DNA of 64,000 nt from Sphingobacteriales bacterium (lineage in GTDB: Bacteria; Bacteroidota; Bacteroidia; Chitinophagales; CAIOSU01), in assembly GCA_027486795.1 (NCBI GenBank), contig JAIXOI010000023.1, forward strand, positions 62,001-126,000, written 5' to 3'. Made by a program: the position numbers and the translations under genes. Positions 34,079 through 42,481 of the stretch are shown here, piece by piece (the first letter of the stretch is position 1; every line of letters starts with the position of its first letter). The notes under the pieces are model-generated. The model saw only the letters and a program-made list of their open reading frames with translations, was not told where the DNA came from and did not search any database.

Positions 34079-34360
34079 TTAATGCAATTGAGCCAGCACC
34101 TTGTGCATCGCCTCTGCAATCTCTTTAGTGCAAAGGTTATTGATGCTGCCCTCGTGGGTGTGGTTAAGTTCGCGAGCAGGGTTGAAGGTGCCCTCGTTCA
34201 AGCTATTGCCCACTATTTTGTATGCGTCGCGGAAAGGGATGCCGCCTGCTACCAGCTTGTTTATTTCTTCCAAACTAAATAACGGGTCTAAGGTTTTATC
34301 GGCCAAAAGGTTGGGGCGCACTTGTATCTCCTCCAACGAGAACAATAGCATCGTAAGCAA
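34079..34360 (-). pseudogene. argH: argininosuccinate lyase C-terminal fragment
   Basis: The minus strand encodes 'LLFSLEEIQVRPNLLADKTLDPLF', then 'NKLVAGGIPFRDAYKIVGNSL' and 'NHTHEGSINNLCTKEI', which is the C-terminus of argininosuccinate lyase ('G.pFRdAy..Vg', 'nHthegSi.NL'). The codon at 34360 is TTG, and upstream the frame meets a stop within seven codons, so this is a truncated gene end. With the N-terminal fragment at 32.6-32.8 kb it shows that an argH copy was broken and rearranged. An intact argH would have to lie elsewhere. Confidence 0.82.
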
Positions 34361-34571
34361 ACCGCGACGAGGTGGCCGCTATGGCGTGCTTACAAGCTAA
34401 AACTACTTATTCGTGTAAGAATATTTTCTTCATTTCTAATTTAACCTAAATTGGTATTCCTGAATAAGGTTGGCACCGGTATGGATTTATTTAAAAGGAA
34501 TCAATAGCCACAAGGGTTTCAAGCTAAAAATTTACAGCAAAATTGAATTGACTACAAAAAGGCGGCAATAT

Positions 34572-35375
34572 TTACTTCTTATTGGTCTTCAACAAGAACA
34601 GCTCCAAAGCCCTTACAATGGATGGCGCCTCGAGTGAAGGTGCCTGAAAACTAACCGTAAGGCCCGCTTCGCGTATGGCCTCGGCAGTTACGGGCCCCAT
34701 AGCAGCTATGTGCTTGTCGCGTTGCACAAAGGTAGGGTAGTTCTCAAACAACGACTTAATACCCAATGGGGTGAAGAAGATAATCAAATCATAATCAAGT
34801 TCGGCCAAGTCGCTCAAGTCAGAACAAACGGTTTTGTACATCACTGCCTTATCCCACTTAAAGCCACCTTTGTCTAAAAAATCAGGAATATCCTCTTGGT
34901 GCACGTCTGTGCAAGGCCAAAGAAAACGCTCATTGTTTTTATGCTTACTAAGCAACTCAAATAAACCCTTCTCGCGGGTGGCGCTAAAAAACACTTTGCG
35001 CTTACGGTATTGGGTATATTTCTGCAAGTAAAGCGCTACAGCCTCAGAGATGCAAAAGAACTTGGTATCCTGCGATAATTTGATTCGCAACTCTTCGCAA
35101 ACACGAAACAAGTGGTCAATAGCATTGCGGCTATTGAGTATAATGGCCGAATAATCAGAGATGACAATCTTATCCTTACGGAAGTCTTTTCCTGCAACCG
35201 GTTCAACTTGTATAAACTGACGAAAATCGACCTGCAAACCATATTTTTTTTCCAACTCAAGGTATGGCGACTTCTCGGCATCTGGCTTGGGTTGCGAAAT
35301 TAGGATGGTTTTAATTTTACGAAGGGCAGTGGATGAAGAGTCGGAAGGTTGAGTTGCCATAGGTATTTGTACCAT
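34572..35375 (-). CDS. hemD: uroporphyrinogen-III synthase
   Basis: HemD cyclises hydroxymethylbilane to uroporphyrinogen III in haem synthesis. The 267-residue protein has the two-lobed HemD fold, seen in 'KTILISQPKPDAEKSPYLELEKKYGLQVDFRQFIQVEPV', 'AIILNSRNAIDHLFRVCEE', 'DYDLIIFFTPLGIKSLFENYP' and 'HIAAMGPVTAEAIREAGLTVSFQAP'. A second ATG at 35360 is also possible. It follows a DUF4271 gene by 25 bp; the DUF4271-hemD pairing recurs in Bacteroidota. Confidence 0.93.
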   Translation of the reverse strand: MVQIPMATQPSDSSSTALRKIKTILISQPKPDAEKSPYLELEKKYGLQVDFRQFIQVEPVAGKDFRKDKIVISDYSAIILNSRNAIDHLFRVCEELRIKLSQDTKFFCISEAVALYLQKYTQYRKRKVFFSATREKGLFELLSKHKNNERFLWPCTDVHQEDIPDFLDKGGFKWDKAVMYKTVCSDLSDLAELDYDLIIFFTPLGIKSLFENYPTFVQRDKHIAAMGPVTAEAIREAGLTVSFQAPSLEAPSIVRALELFLLKTNKK

Positions 35376-35400
35376 TTGTTACCAGGAAAGGGCCTCGAAA

Positions 35401-36435
35401 TCACCTTGCGGCGTTCATCACCAGCTTCACCAATAGCAACACCGGGGCAATTTCAAGACTGCAAAAATAGACAATAAAATGGAATTTATGATAGGCCAAG
35501 TAATTTTTTGCAATTGCTAACCCCTTGACTGCCAATCCGAGATAAGCGATAGCTATAAGCCCAAGCGTGATTAATATTACTCCTTCGGTTAAGCTAGGTG
35601 GCGCATAGGCAATAACAAAATTGATTGGCAACAAAACAGTCCCTAAAATCTTGATATTGAGGAAAAAATTGAAGTTGTAAAAGTTGACATCTTCTTTGAA
35701 AGGAAACACCACGCCTGTAAACCACATAAGCAAGTATTTAAGAGCCGCAATGCCGAATATAATGGCCAAACTAGCCAAAAATAGGGTGCCGCTGGTAAGC
35801 CAAGTTATAATGCTAAAATGACTCAAACCAAGGTACAATAGCACGGCATAAGAGAGAATGCCATTGATGGTGAGTAACAGTGCCGGGAACGGTATACTCA
35901 ACTCTTGCTCTCTAAACACTTGCTGACTAATATTGAGGTTAAAAAACGAACGGTATTGCTCTTCGGCGTACCTAATAAATGCCACTCGCAAATACACAAT
36001 CAATATAAATTGTATAGTAAGTATTGTAAATAGCCAACCAGCGCGACGCGATCGGTTAAGAGGTATCACGTCCGTCTCGCTTACCACTTGCCTCATGTGC
36101 ACAACGGGCAGGGGCATTTCTTTATACTCGGCAGTATATACCTTGGTTACAATAGGAACGAAGGTACCTAGAATACTATCGTTGAAAATAAAATATGCCC
36201 GAAGCGGTATCACACTATCCAATTGGGCCGTATCGGCAACTGCGGCAAGGCCTAGCGAGTCGTCGGTGCAAACAACCCATGCCGCAGTATCGTTTTCGGA
36301 GGGCATGGCCCAAGGTATGTTTACGGCAACTACCGTATCGGCCCGGTACTCCGATGCGGGCAATGGGCCGTATACCTGCGCAGGGGCTAACCCTGCCAGT
36401 ATCATCAACCCTAATATGTATGCCAGTTTACGCAA
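35401..36435 (-). CDS. DUF4271 integral membrane protein
   Basis: A 344-residue protein with a signal peptide ('AYILGLMILAGLAPAQVYG'), an exported N-terminal region of about 110 residues and six or so transmembrane helices in the C-terminal two thirds. The DUF4271 family is specific to Bacteroidota. The conserved 'RSRRAGWLFTILTIQFILIVYLRVAF' and 'NFYNFNFFLNIKILGTVLLPINFVIAY' segments are present. The function is unknown. It is upstream of hemD in the same operon. Confidence 0.85.
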   Translation of the reverse strand: MRKLAYILGLMILAGLAPAQVYGPLPASEYRADTVVAVNIPWAMPSENDTAAWVVCTDDSLGLAAVADTAQLDSVIPLRAYFIFNDSILGTFVPIVTKVYTAEYKEMPLPVVHMRQVVSETDVIPLNRSRRAGWLFTILTIQFILIVYLRVAFIRYAEEQYRSFFNLNISQQVFREQELSIPFPALLLTINGILSYAVLLYLGLSHFSIITWLTSGTLFLASLAIIFGIAALKYLLMWFTGVVFPFKEDVNFYNFNFFLNIKILGTVLLPINFVIAYAPPSLTEGVILITLGLIAIAYLGLAVKGLAIAKNYLAYHKFHFIVYFCSLEIAPVLLLVKLVMNAAR

Positions 36436-36552
36436 GCCAATTTTATTTTTTACTCCTTCCCTTTTTCAGGGGGAGGTTGGGAGGGGGTAATGGGCGAGCA
36501 TTACCTTTCGCCAACCACTAATTACACTGAGTGCCTATTCGTACCCAAACGC

Positions 36553-38334
36553 TCAAAACAAATTATAATAACCAAAATGCAATTTCGCCGAGCGGAAGTT
36601 TATCGGGTTTCCCTGTTGGCTGCCAAGCGCATAGCTGATGGCAAACATTCCGGCTTTGGTCTCGAAGGTCATGCCTGCGCCAAAACCGTAAGGAAAATCC
36701 TTAGTATACTTACCCAGCGTCCTATCTTCGACATATGCCGCATCCATAAACACCTGAAAAAAGGAGTTTTTGGACAGCAGAAAACGGAATTCGGCGGTAA
36801 CTACATTAAAAGTTGATGCAAAGATACTTTCTTCGTCGAACCCTCGAAGCAGTTTATTGCCCCCTATACGATATAATTCGTTTAAAAATACCGGATTGCT
36901 GATAAACGACCCGCCGCGCATGCTGGTTTTGATGGTGCTGCGCCGCCCAATAGGCCAATACTGCTCTATTTGCCAACTGAATTTGTATTGCACGGTGCTG
37001 GTACTCACGGTGTCGTATAGGAAGGCAAACGTTTGGTCAGGGTTTTCCGGGTCGGTAAGGGTTTCGATGGTATTGCTGGGCCTAATGCGCCGAGTGCCTG
37101 CCCCCGCCGAAATGCGCAGCAGTTGGCCCTTGCGCGGGTTGAACCGATAATCTAACCGCTCCAGATAATACTCCAAGCCAAACAGGCTGTTGCGCACATC
37201 GTTATACTGCGGCAGCGAGCGGTTGCGGATGATAAAAGCCGTATCAACGTTGATCACATTGGTAAGCTTATTGTGAAAAAACGCCCTGATATAGTGCCTA
37301 CCGGCGAACAAGTATTGCAGGCCAAACTCATAATCGATATCTAGAAACAACGTATCGCGCTTATACAACGAGAAACTGCCATCAATGCCAATGGGTAACG
37401 AGAATAAATACGGGTACTTGAGGGCAATATCCAGGTTTTGGGTACCCGTTTGCATTTTGCGCCAGTTCAGCTTTATCTCTTCGGCAGCGCCAAAGGCGTT
37501 CTGCAATTCTAGGTTGGCCTCGCCCGTAAACAGCACCCGGCCGCTTATCTCGTTATTGGGCAGTATGCCAATGAGCAAATCGAACCGGCTGGTTCTGCGG
37601 TTTTGGAGGAATAGCCTAATCTTAGCTTTATCGGCCTCAAATATCACTTCGGGAGCTCGCAACTCAGTCAAAAAAGCCACATCGGCTAGTCGCTGGCTGA
37701 TGCGCTTTACCTCGCTCTCGTTGTACAACGCCCCTGGCCGAATGCCAAGGTAGTTGTAAATATAGGCCCGGGTAATGCGCGGGTCGCCGTCAAGCGTTAT
37801 GGTATCATAAACTATCAGTTGGTTCTTTTGCAAATACAGGCTCGCCGATAAGGTGGTATCGGTCATCTCCAAGCTATCCAACCGCACTTGCGCAAATGGG
37901 TAGCCATTGTTTTCGGCATGGGCGAGCAAATCGTCCATCAAGCCCTTGAGCTGCCTGTAGTTGACTGGTTTGCCGGTAAAAAAACGGTCTTTGTACTGGG
38001 CTTGGCTCAATATGGGCACCTCAACATTGCCGGGCCGAAGTTGCACCCACTCTATTTGTGGCCCCGCAAACACCCAAGCCGTGGCGGTATCACCTTTCAA
38101 CTCTAAACTATCCACCGAGGCGCCTAAGTAGCCCAAGTCGTATAGCTTAATTAACATAGCACCCAGCTCTTTGCGAATCTGCATATCGCTGTTGTAGCGG
38201 TCTTTTATTTTGAGGTGCTTCGTAAAAAAGGCCACCTCTTGGTCTTGCGCCCGCAGCTGCAAATGCCAATTCCCCTGCGCCCATAGGCCCACTGGCAACA
38301 GCAACAACATAAACAGCAGCAAGCGCATCGGCAA
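36553..38334 (-). CDS. BamA/TamA (Omp85) family outer-membrane protein
   Basis: A 593-residue Omp85-type protein. It has a signal peptide ('RLLLFMLLLLPVGLWAQ'), POTRA-like repeats in about residues 25-230 ('LKGLMDDLLAHAENNGYPFAQVRLDSL', 'ITRAYIYNYLGIRPGALYNESEVKRISQRLADVAF') and a C-terminal 16-stranded barrel ('NKLLRGFDEESIFAS', 'FPYGFGAGMTFETKAGMFAISYALG', ending '...LHFGYYNLF'). The 'LRGF' motif of Omp85 lid loops is present. It probably inserts outer-membrane proteins or belongs to the TamA-like branch; main BamA is normally longer. Confidence 0.88.
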   Translation of the reverse strand: MPMRLLLFMLLLLPVGLWAQGNWHLQLRAQDQEVAFFTKHLKIKDRYNSDMQIRKELGAMLIKLYDLGYLGASVDSLELKGDTATAWVFAGPQIEWVQLRPGNVEVPILSQAQYKDRFFTGKPVNYRQLKGLMDDLLAHAENNGYPFAQVRLDSLEMTDTTLSASLYLQKNQLIVYDTITLDGDPRITRAYIYNYLGIRPGALYNESEVKRISQRLADVAFLTELRAPEVIFEADKAKIRLFLQNRRTSRFDLLIGILPNNEISGRVLFTGEANLELQNAFGAAEEIKLNWRKMQTGTQNLDIALKYPYLFSLPIGIDGSFSLYKRDTLFLDIDYEFGLQYLFAGRHYIRAFFHNKLTNVINVDTAFIIRNRSLPQYNDVRNSLFGLEYYLERLDYRFNPRKGQLLRISAGAGTRRIRPSNTIETLTDPENPDQTFAFLYDTVSTSTVQYKFSWQIEQYWPIGRRSTIKTSMRGGSFISNPVFLNELYRIGGNKLLRGFDEESIFASTFNVVTAEFRFLLSKNSFFQVFMDAAYVEDRTLGKYTKDFPYGFGAGMTFETKAGMFAISYALGSQQGNPINFRSAKLHFGYYNLF

Positions 38335-38466
38335 ACGGAGGGTTTGGTGCTAAATTAGGGATTTTTGTGAGGTGTATGCTTGCAGCTATAGGTTAGTGCT
38401 TTGTTTCGAAATAGGCTTTGCCGATTTAATAAGAAACCATTAGTTTTATAAAAACGTTTTCAGTGT

Positions 38467-38697
38467 ATGAATATGAAATCTGAAAAGGAGAAGCTGATTG
38501 ACTGGATTCGGATGGTAGATGACGAAACCATCATTGAGAAACTTAAACTGGTTAAGGATTCTAATGCTGAAAATGGCTGGTGGGAAGAATTGTCGGATGC
38601 TGAAATAGCTTCAATAGAAAGAGGATTGGCCGATGCCAAAGCAGGCAGAATCATTCCTCACGAAGAAGTGAAGAAGCGCTATGAGAAATGGCTATAG
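38467..38697 (+). CDS. orphan antitoxin-like protein
   Basis: A 76-residue protein (start at 38467 or 38473) with the layout of the antitoxin at 33.2 kb: 'KEKLIDWIRMVDDETIIEKLKLVKD', then 'WWEELSDAEIASIERGLADAKAGRIIPHEEVKKRYEKWL'. Such genes are usually followed at once by a RelE/ParE toxin. Here the overlapping downstream ATG gives only about ten codons (MAIDQECYYA, then a stop), and an 83-bp MITE-like element follows, so the toxin has probably been lost. Confidence 0.72.
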   Translation: MNMKSEKEKLIDWIRMVDDETIIEKLKLVKDSNAENGWWEELSDAEIASIERGLADAKAGRIIPHEEVKKRYEKWL

Positions 38698-38765
38698 ACC
38701 AAGAATGTTACTATGCATAATGAGGAGAAAATATAGGTTAGCCAAAATTTGATATGCGCTACACT

Positions 38766-38848
38766 AGTGGTCGGACGGCTCGAGTGCATTAGCAAATCTC
38801 TATGAGTTCAAGGCCATTTTACATCCCAAGGTTAGCCGTCAGACCACT
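38766..38848 (+). mobile_element. MITE-like element, copy 3 (83 bp)
   Basis: Starts AGTGGTCGGACGGCT and ends AGCCGTCAGACCACT, exactly the ends and exactly the length of copy 2 at 25953-26035. It lies between an orphan antitoxin and a sterol-desaturase-family gene. Confidence 0.75.
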
Positions 38849-38934
38849 TCCAAGGATTAACATGCTCCTGCCCATTTCCAAATCCCCGTCCATTTCATTA
38901 AATTGAGGTCGGTTTATTACCGAGTGCCTTCATC

Positions 38935-40176
38935 ATGAAACAACTACTGCACAAATTTTGGAACAGCGAGTTCGGCGAAGTAAAGCCAACTTATCTGGGT
39001 TTGATTGGCGGTGCCATTCTTTTGATAGCACTGGTCTACGTTTCAGGAGAAGTATTGTTTGGTCTTCACCCCGATTCGGCACCGTTTAACCTTACCCATG
39101 TCTGGACTTTATTCACCAAGGGCGGCGATTTGCCTTCGGGTAGCACCAGCTTAAAACCGTGGTTTCCGCAATTGTGGGTAGGCTTGGCTTTGCTGTGTGT
39201 TATCATTCGCATTACGGTTATTGTAGCCAGCTACATCCAATCCAAAAAAGTGCTCGGCGAGCAGGCGTTTGCGCACTATTTTGTTACCTATTTTTCATCA
39301 TTTGTAATTGCTACCATCGCTAGTTTTGCGCTGCTGTTTGGCATAGCGGGTATATTTCATGCCGCTGGCTATACGCTAACTGATAGCAACATAGCCCGCA
39401 ATGCCTTTTTGGCCATCGAAGCCTGGACCAATGAACACATTCCCTCCTTGTTCAATGTCCACTCCTACTGGTTGGCCTTGGCAATTACCTTTAGCGTAGC
39501 TGCCTTGCCCAACTATGCGGTACACTGGCTGTGCCATCAGTCACGGTTTGTATGGTACGTGTTCCACCGTTGCCATCATGCGCCTGAGTTTTTACACCCG
39601 TTGGCAGCGCCGCCCGCCTACGCATTTGATTTTTTATTGGCGTTGCCATTCGGTTTGGTGGCACTTATCGTTTCTAAACTAGTATATACCGAGCCGCTGG
39701 TAATGGAGCTGAGCCTATACTATCTATTGGGCTATTGGCTCGAGATTTTCAACCACTCCATAGTGCATTATCAATTTGCCCGCACCAACTTCCTGGTGCG
39801 TCAATTGAGCCACTTTTACGGCGACCGTGGCGTGTACCACCTCATGCACCACTCTGCCAAAGATGGCGACCAAGTGATTAATGTAGGCGCCGGGCCCTTT
39901 ATGATGTGGGACCGCCTTTTCGGCACCTACCGTGCGCCCTACGCTGAAGCGCCGCCGCTTGGCCTAACCAACACACCGACCATATCGCACAACCCCATGC
40001 GCATTATCTTTAGCGGTATTGTGCAAATTGCCTACGAGCTACGCATGAACAAAAGCTGGCGCATCCGTTTCAAAATCATCTTCGGCTCCATTTATTACAA
40101 ACCGCCCATTACCAAGGAATTTTTGATATTGGATGAAGGCGAACCCATACTCAAACCTGTATTTGATGGACGGTAA
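38935..40176 (+). CDS. sterol desaturase / fatty acid hydroxylase family membrane protein
   Basis: A 413-residue integral membrane di-iron enzyme of the fatty acid hydroxylase superfamily. The histidine clusters are seen in 'HWLCHQSRFVWYVFHRCHHAPEF', 'NHSIVHYQF' and 'VYHLMHHSA'. There are four or more hydrophobic helices. The substrate (lipid or sterol-like) cannot be told from sequence. The last codons overlap the start of a small downstream gene, implying translational coupling. Confidence 0.9.
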   Translation: MKQLLHKFWNSEFGEVKPTYLGLIGGAILLIALVYVSGEVLFGLHPDSAPFNLTHVWTLFTKGGDLPSGSTSLKPWFPQLWVGLALLCVIIRITVIVASYIQSKKVLGEQAFAHYFVTYFSSFVIATIASFALLFGIAGIFHAAGYTLTDSNIARNAFLAIEAWTNEHIPSLFNVHSYWLALAITFSVAALPNYAVHWLCHQSRFVWYVFHRCHHAPEFLHPLAAPPAYAFDFLLALPFGLVALIVSKLVYTEPLVMELSLYYLLGYWLEIFNHSIVHYQFARTNFLVRQLSHFYGDRGVYHLMHHSAKDGDQVINVGAGPFMMWDRLFGTYRAPYAEAPPLGLTNTPTISHNPMRIIFSGIVQIAYELRMNKSWRIRFKIIFGSIYYKPPITKEFLILDEGEPILKPVFDGR

Positions 40177-40465
40177 GGAGCACGCCCAAGCCAGCCTAAA
40201 GCGGGCATTGCAAGGCAATGCCACCCCAAACATACGCGCGGTGTTGCTGGGGCTAAAACCCGATGGCCTATTTATAAGGTTTGTGCTGCACCGAGCCCCT
40301 GATGGTGAGGATACCGATAGCATTGGCATCATAACCACCGAAGTAATGGCCGATTACGACCACAGCATTATTGAGCACGACACATTAGTAGATTCAAATT
40401 CGCCAGCACCAGTGCTTATAGAAAGTATGCAGGGGTTGGATTTGGTGGTGGTATATGGGGGCTAG
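40166..40465 (+). CDS. small protein of unknown function, overlapping the desaturase gene
   Basis: A 99-residue protein starting MDGKEHAQASLKRALQGNATPNIRAV at 40166, 11 nt inside the 3' end of the desaturase gene. 'ITTEVMADYDHSIIEHD' and 'GLDLVVVYGG' complete it. I recall a small uncharacterised bacterial family with 'AL.G..tpNlRaV' and 'teViADf' motifs, sometimes near toxin-immunity loci, but no function is known. The overlap suggests translational coupling with the desaturase gene. Confidence 0.7.
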   Translation: MDGKEHAQASLKRALQGNATPNIRAVLLGLKPDGLFIRFVLHRAPDGEDTDSIGIITTEVMADYDHSIIEHDTLVDSNSPAPVLIESMQGLDLVVVYGG

Positions 40466-40479
40466 TAGTAAAGCCCCCA

Positions 40480-40516
40480 TTCTGCTCATAGGCTATTTAA
40501 GCCCTATGTGCAGCAG
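40480..40516. repeat. degenerate copy of the triple-hairpin element (first hairpin only)
   Basis: TTCTGCTCATAGGCTATTTAAGCC...TGTGCAGCAG resembles the first 35 bp of the 78-bp elements at 44.7 and 44.9 kb with several differences, and forms a hairpin. Confidence 0.5.
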
Positions 40517-40601
40517 GCGAGCAAATGCTTATACCATAAATAGGCACAAGTGAGAAATATAGTTGCACCTGATGGGGAAGGATTTTCTCGTTACGCTTAT
40601 T

Positions 40602-40609
40602 TATCTTTG
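40602..40609 (+). promoter_or_regulatory. -7 box TATCTTTG 4 nt before the DUF4258 start
   Basis: A perfect TAnnTTTG match, 4 nt before the ATG at 40614 and inside the longer ORF from 40563. It therefore supports 40614 as the start and suggests a leaderless mRNA. Confidence 0.55.
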
Positions 40610-40613
40610 TTTA

Positions 40614-40904
40614 ATGGCAAGCTGTAATGGCATAATCACTTCGCTTCATGCGTTAAAAAGAATGTTGGAACGAAGCATATCGGATACCGATATTGAAAAG
40701 GTGATTGCCAACGGTGAAATTATTAAAGAGTATGCTGACGATAAACCTTATCCGAGCTGTCTTATCTTTAAGATGATAGGTACTATACCAGTGCATGTGG
40801 TGATGGCAAAAAACGAATTAGGTGAATGTATTGTTATAACCGTGTACGTGCCAGATAACGATATCTGGTATGAGGATTTTAAAACCAAAAAAGTAAAACC
40901 ATGA
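40614..40904 (+). CDS. DUF4258 protein (RelE-like, toxin-type)
   Basis: A 96-residue DUF4258 protein. 'SLHALKRMLERSISDTDIEKVIANGEIIKEYADDKPYPSCLIF' and 'PVHVVMAKNELGECIVITVYVPD' are the family hallmarks ('H...rm..R.i...di...i..G.ii..Y..d.pyps.l' and 'vIITvY.P'). Members pair with YgiT-type zinc-finger proteins and are thought to be a toxin-like half of MqsRA-type modules. It overlaps the YgiT-like gene by 4 nt. Confidence 0.85.
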   Translation: MASCNGIITSLHALKRMLERSISDTDIEKVIANGEIIKEYADDKPYPSCLIFKMIGTIPVHVVMAKNELGECIVITVYVPDNDIWYEDFKTKKVKP

Positions 40905-41134
40905 CCTGCGTTATCTGTAAAACAGGCATTACGGAACAGAGCCACAAGAGTTTCATGCTTGAAAAGGGTAGTTCCATCCTTATCGTAAAAGATGTTCCTG
41001 CGCAGGTTTGCAACCAATGCGGTGAAGCCTATTTTGATGCCCCCGTTACGAAGGCATTGTATACGCTTGCTGAAAATTCTTTTAAAAGTGGTGCTGAACT
41101 GGAAATAATCAAGTTAGGCCCACTGGCGGCTTAG
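40901..41134 (+). CDS. YgiT-type zinc-finger protein (MqsA-like antitoxin N-domain)
   Basis: A 77-residue protein with two C-x2-C pairs ('MTCVICKTG' and 'QVCNQCGEAYFD') forming the YgiT/MqsA zinc domain, then a short helical tail. It lacks the C-terminal HTH of full MqsA. It overlaps the DUF4258 gene by 4 nt (ATGA) and is presumably its partner. Confidence 0.88.
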   Translation: MTCVICKTGITEQSHKSFMLEKGSSILIVKDVPAQVCNQCGEAYFDAPVTKALYTLAENSFKSGAELEIIKLGPLAA

Positions 41135-41151
41135 GTGTTCAAGTTTCCCCA

Positions 41152-41196
41152 TTGTGGCTTAGGCTGTTTCAGGCCTGCTTGCAGCTAGTGCTAGTG
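41152..41196. repeat. diverged copy of the triple-hairpin element
   Basis: GGCTTAGGCTGTTTCAGGCC followed by TGCTTGCAGCTAGTGCTAGTG resembles the start of the 44.7/44.9-kb elements, with CTAGTGCTAG as a second small palindrome-like part. Confidence 0.4.
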
Positions 41197-41233
41197 CGGC
41201 ATCTAAAGTTGGCATATAGTTTACGCGCCCTTT

Positions 41234-42244
41234 TCAATCATTATCCCCAGGGCCATAGAAGTCCAAAGTACCAGTGCTGCCCAATTTTTTAATGGGTTGG
41301 CTGTGCAGCGCGCTGGAATCTCCTTCCATGTATTTTATAAAGCTTTTCGTGAATAACGCTACGGCACTGTTATCTTCGGTAAGATTGTTCTGTAACTCAT
41401 CCGCAAAAGCATGGTAAAACAAGCTATCGTTTCCAAGATTCGTAAAGCAATCAATCTGTTCATCGGATAGGCCCGACTCATAATGTGCGGGCACATATGT
41501 GTTGCTGGTAGTGTCATACAAATAATCGACTCCTTTAGAGTCCTTTATAAGCGCTATTTCTTCATGCGACTCCCACGATAAATCTCTTTCGAAAATGGGT
41601 CCGGCAAAGAAGCTATAGTTATAGGTAACGAATAATTCGTCATCAGAAGCGCTTGAAAAGGTAAACTTGGAATACATCTCTTGGTTGAGCGGTGTGCCCC
41701 AACCAAACAAATGCGACCGGTTAGGTATTTCCAAAACCAACAACACCTTACTATCCACTAACTTATAAAACCTATACGTATCCAAATAAATACCTGTGCC
41801 GCGGGTATACATTTGCCGAATAAAGAAGGTTTTGTTGGCACTTTGTATATTGGCCACGTTTAAATCAGGGTCGGAATAAAAGGTCTCGAAGTCTTCGGTA
41901 TACAGTATTTCCCAACGCTGAGCCTTTTGCTTAGCTACTACCAAAGTAGCCGACCCTGAAACATGCGTAGCCAGTATTAAAGCTTCCGAACCGGCGTCGC
42001 TGTCTAGGTTTACCAACAAAGTTCTTAAAGCCCCAGCGGCTATCTTATTCGAATCAGGATTTATGGCATCAAACAATTGCTTAACAAGGCTGTCGTTTTC
42101 GGGAGTGGAATTAGCTGCGGCATGCTTTATGGCCTTTTCCATCCAATCGTTGGTTAAATACTGGTGCTGGCTCACCTCTTTTGGCGGATTGCTACAAGCA
42201 GTAAAAAGCAGTAAAAGAAGTAAGGCATAGAGACCATTTTTCAT
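41234..42244 (-). CDS. lipoprotein of unknown function
   Basis: A 336-residue exported lipoprotein. I start it at 42244, where the lipoprotein signal 'MKNGLYALLLLLLFTACS' begins (lipid Cys17). The mature part is about 320 residues, acidic and rich in aromatic residues, with no domain I recognise. The ORF track's upstream extension is non-coding. It is divergent from the Na/Pi symporter gene. Confidence 0.8.
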   Translation of the reverse strand: MKNGLYALLLLLLFTACSNPPKEVSQHQYLTNDWMEKAIKHAAANSTPENDSLVKQLFDAINPDSNKIAAGALRTLLVNLDSDAGSEALILATHVSGSATLVVAKQKAQRWEILYTEDFETFYSDPDLNVANIQSANKTFFIRQMYTRGTGIYLDTYRFYKLVDSKVLLVLEIPNRSHLFGWGTPLNQEMYSKFTFSSASDDELFVTYNYSFFAGPIFERDLSWESHEEIALIKDSKGVDYLYDTTSNTYVPAHYESGLSDEQIDCFTNLGNDSLFYHAFADELQNNLTEDNSAVALFTKSFIKYMEGDSSALHSQPIKKLGSTGTLDFYGPGDND

Positions 42245-42438
42245 AAGTTGGGATGTATGGACAAGGAACGATATTTCGATGCAAAATAGTACGCATTCGT
42301 AAACTAAAACCAAGTAATCAGCACAACAGTTTGTGCAGTATCGCATGGTCATTACCGAAACCTAACCAATATCGGTTATCATTAGGTTAAGTTTCGCACC
42401 AACTGACTTTTATCAGCAAACCAACGCCAACCTTCCCG

Positions 42439-42446
42439 TACTTTTG
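42439..42446 (+). promoter_or_regulatory. -7 box TACTTTTG for the Na/Pi symporter
   Basis: TACTTTTG matches TAnnTTTG, 35 nt before the ATG at 42482. It lies upstream of the ORF track's start at 42452, so it does not choose between the two starts. Confidence 0.5.
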
Positions 42447-42481
42447 GCACTTTGCACTATTACCTAATACCTTTATCGGCC

